In this document: in pieces, positions 56,401-57,984 of the stretch
How the letters are laid out: each line of letters opens with the position of its first letter
How positions within the stretch are numbered: the first letter of the stretch is position 1
Virus record (IMG/VR): IMGVR_UViG_3300027792_000211
Span: 1-57,984 of that record
From: a virus
DNA length: 57,984 bases
Strand: one strand, 5' to 3'
Notes under the pieces: model-generated
Told to the model about the DNA's origin: nothing
Seen by the model: the letters and a program-made list of their open reading frames with translations, nothing else
Databases searched by the model: none
Program-made: the position numbers and the translations under genes

Positions 56401-57961
56401 CCCCGTAAACCTCCTTTAAATTTTGATATGTTAAATCTTGTAAATCGTCGGTAACCCTTGCATTTTGCAGTCTCAACACTTGATTTTTATTGTCCAATAC
56501 AATGTATTCACCAACAAAAAGGTTATGTTCTTCTTCGGCAATCTCTTGTAAATTCTCGAATATCATTTGACATTGCCTCAATTCCCTTAATTTCATTCCT
56601 ATTCTTGTCATAGCCGCGCGCCGCCATGATATACTATAATTTTCTTTTGTAACTTGTTGCATAGTATGTAATTGCCACATACCAGCATTACGACCCCTTG
56701 CGCAGAGGTTATCAACTATCGCCTCGATTTCCAAAAATACATTTGGCAATCTCTTTTTTACTAATTCAAACAAGGCATTAGCTTCATCGATTACGATTAG
56801 CATGTATGGTATTTTTTCAACATGCAATCTATTATATCCATCAATGTCCTTTACGCCACAATCAGAAAAAAGTCGTTGTCTATTATGATATTCCTTTTCT
56901 ATTTCAATAAATCCTTGTAAAATCAATTGAATAGCTTCATTCAAATTATCACCATCATTGATACTAAATACTTTGCAATTTGAGAATTTCCCATATGCAC
57001 TAGGTAACTCGGACCCTTTCAGGTCGAACATGTAAAAACAAATATCATCATTCCAGAACATTAATGTATATAATATCCCATGTAACACGCTTGACTTACC
57101 ACACCCAGTCATACCCGCACAGATCATATGCCCGATGTGCTTATAGTCGTAAATAACAGGTTTCCCAGTTTCTTTATTAATTCCAATTATAAATGGAATC
57201 ATCATATCTTTAGGCCTTGGCGTATCCATAATCACATCATCAATAAAATAATTCTTGATGATAATATGTTTATGGGTAAACACTGCTTTTTCTTCATCAA
57301 ATTCAATACTCAATGTATTTTTTTTACATCCAAGTTTATGTTCGATATCCTTTAACAATCTAATCAATCTTTTCTTTCCTATAGTTGTTATAAACTCGAA
57401 TTTGTCGCTAACTTCTCCATGAAGTGTTGTTACATACAATGGTTTTGTATCTCCATAACTTTTTAAAATCAAGTGAAGTCTATCACTAGAAATTTTTTCT
57501 TTATGTCGGTAATCATTATAAACACCCATTTCATGTTTTATATGAAACTTATATTTATACTTTAAATCCTGTGTTATACTTATAATAGTTGCATTTGTTA
57601 CTAACTCCAGTTGACTTTTATCATTTTCGTTTAATGGGATCTTTGAGTTAAGAGCCAAGATCCCATTAACATTATCAATAATTTTTACATCATCATCCTT
57701 ATAGTACCTTTTTAATCGGTTTTCCATAGCTAACATTTTTCCATAATGCCATCCAAAAAATCTTAGAAAATCTAAGATTGGACTTAGAAACAAAAACAAA
57801 TATGATAATTTAAAGTAATAACATAGTCCTCCCAGGCCCAAAAAACACCCTAGAACACCTTGAAAATTCTTTTGGCTAAAATATACCTTTATTAATCTAA
57901 TGAAAGAAAACAGCCAAAATTTTTCCTTCTGAACAATCATAGAATATTTAAAATACTTCAT
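56330..57961 (-). CDS. FtsK/SpoIIIE/VirD4-like DNA translocase
   Basis: The 543-residue protein has N-terminal membrane helices (GVLGCFLGLGGLCYYFKLSY; LFLFLSPILDFLRFF). The P-loop ATPase carries Walker A ICAGMTGCGKSSVLHGILY (about 280) and Walker B PYMLIVIDEANALFEL (about 387), with a RGRNAGMWQLHTMQQ coupling block. It is like the translocases of Tn916-type elements and some phage-plasmids. The ATG at 57961 has no strong ribosome site and the frame is open to the window edge; after circular joining the start overlaps the RHH gene end, which explains this. The role could be plasmid segregation, transfer or DNA pumping. Confidence 0.8.
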   Translation of the reverse strand: MKYFKYSMIVQKEKFWLFSFIRLIKVYFSQKNFQGVLGCFLGLGGLCYYFKLSYLFLFLSPILDFLRFFGWHYGKMLAMENRLKRYYKDDDVKIIDNVNGILALNSKIPLNENDKSQLELVTNATIISITQDLKYKYKFHIKHEMGVYNDYRHKEKISSDRLHLILKSYGDTKPLYVTTLHGEVSDKFEFITTIGKKRLIRLLKDIEHKLGCKKNTLSIEFDEEKAVFTHKHIIIKNYFIDDVIMDTPRPKDMMIPFIIGINKETGKPVIYDYKHIGHMICAGMTGCGKSSVLHGILYTLMFWNDDICFYMFDLKGSELPSAYGKFSNCKVFSINDGDNLNEAIQLILQGFIEIEKEYHNRQRLFSDCGVKDIDGYNRLHVEKIPYMLIVIDEANALFELVKKRLPNVFLEIEAIVDNLCARGRNAGMWQLHTMQQVTKENYSISWRRAAMTRIGMKLRELRQCQMIFENLQEIAEEEHNLFVGEYIVLDNKNQVLRLQNARVTDDLQDLTYQNLKEVYGDVGIVVEEKENAEITECGSENIS

Positions 57962-57984
57962 AAATGGAATCCATATTAACCCGG

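Overview
The window is a low-GC tailed-phage genome. Its gene content points to a siphovirus or phage-plasmid of a Gram-positive, Clostridia-like Firmicute: strong GGAGG ribosome sites, TTGACA/TATAAT promoters, an SPP1/A118-type portal with minor capsid proteins, a phi-LC3-like holin, an amidase endolysin and an LPXTG protein. It looks like a complete circular (or circularly permuted) molecule. The ribbon-helix-helix gene cut off at base 1 reads on in frame from the last bases of the window, ends in a stop, and overlaps the start of the FtsK-like gene, as phage operons do.

Layout. 1-860: a divergent operator/promoter, tiny plus-strand genes and a YdjM-like membrane protein. 861-3452 (minus): two paralogous receptor-binding/tail-tip proteins and a small partner. 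3513-3878 (plus): lysis membrane proteins. 3952-7174: a zinc-ribbon gene, an iteron-rich AT-rich gap (candidate origin), a VirE/D5-like primase-helicase, a promoter-to-terminator interval that looks like a small RNA, and an AbrB-like regulator. 7284-19781 (plus): early/replication genes driven by three near-identical promoters, including a family B DNA polymerase, an SF2 helicase carrying an intein, a RecU-like resolvase and many small zinc or unknown proteins. 57961 down to 19761 (minus): FtsK-like translocase, RHH proteins, an AcrIII-1-like ring nuclease, a DUF2815 single-strand binding protein, a ParG-like protein, amidase, ParB-methyltransferase, terminase, portal, head, a sugar cassette, scaffold, capsid, connectors, tail, with a strong terminator at 19751-19781.

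The most notable features are these. (1) The intein in the helicase DECH box contains, in another reading frame, a complete zinc-finger/NUMOD3-like/EDxHD homing endonuclease gene, and both frames stay open for about 200 codons. (2) A 17-gene cassette at 30933-42714, about a fifth of the genome, sits inside the head operon. It encodes a pseudaminic-acid-like nonulosonate pathway (PseB, PseC, NeuB/PseI-like, SpsF/PseF-like, PseH-like, Pse methylase) plus a probable CDP-polyol branch (IspD/TarI-like, SDR, TagF-like transferase), further methyltransferases, a PIG-L deacetylase, an ATP-grasp enzyme and a KpsS-like transferase. It is preceded by a terminator and by a sortase-anchored 89-residue LPKTG protein. 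(3) A DUF1874/AcrIII-1 protein keeps the three active-site residues I know of.

Inferred logic: RHH repressors probably act at two matching 40-bp inverted repeats (141-180 and 54330-54369) to control divergent operons. The plus-strand early block replicates the DNA. The minus-strand late block builds the virion and probably remodels the surface glycan of host or virion. FtsK-like, RHH/ParG-like and small Xer-like proteins suggest an episomal phase, but I see no ParA-type ATPase and no convincing CI-type lysogeny repressor.
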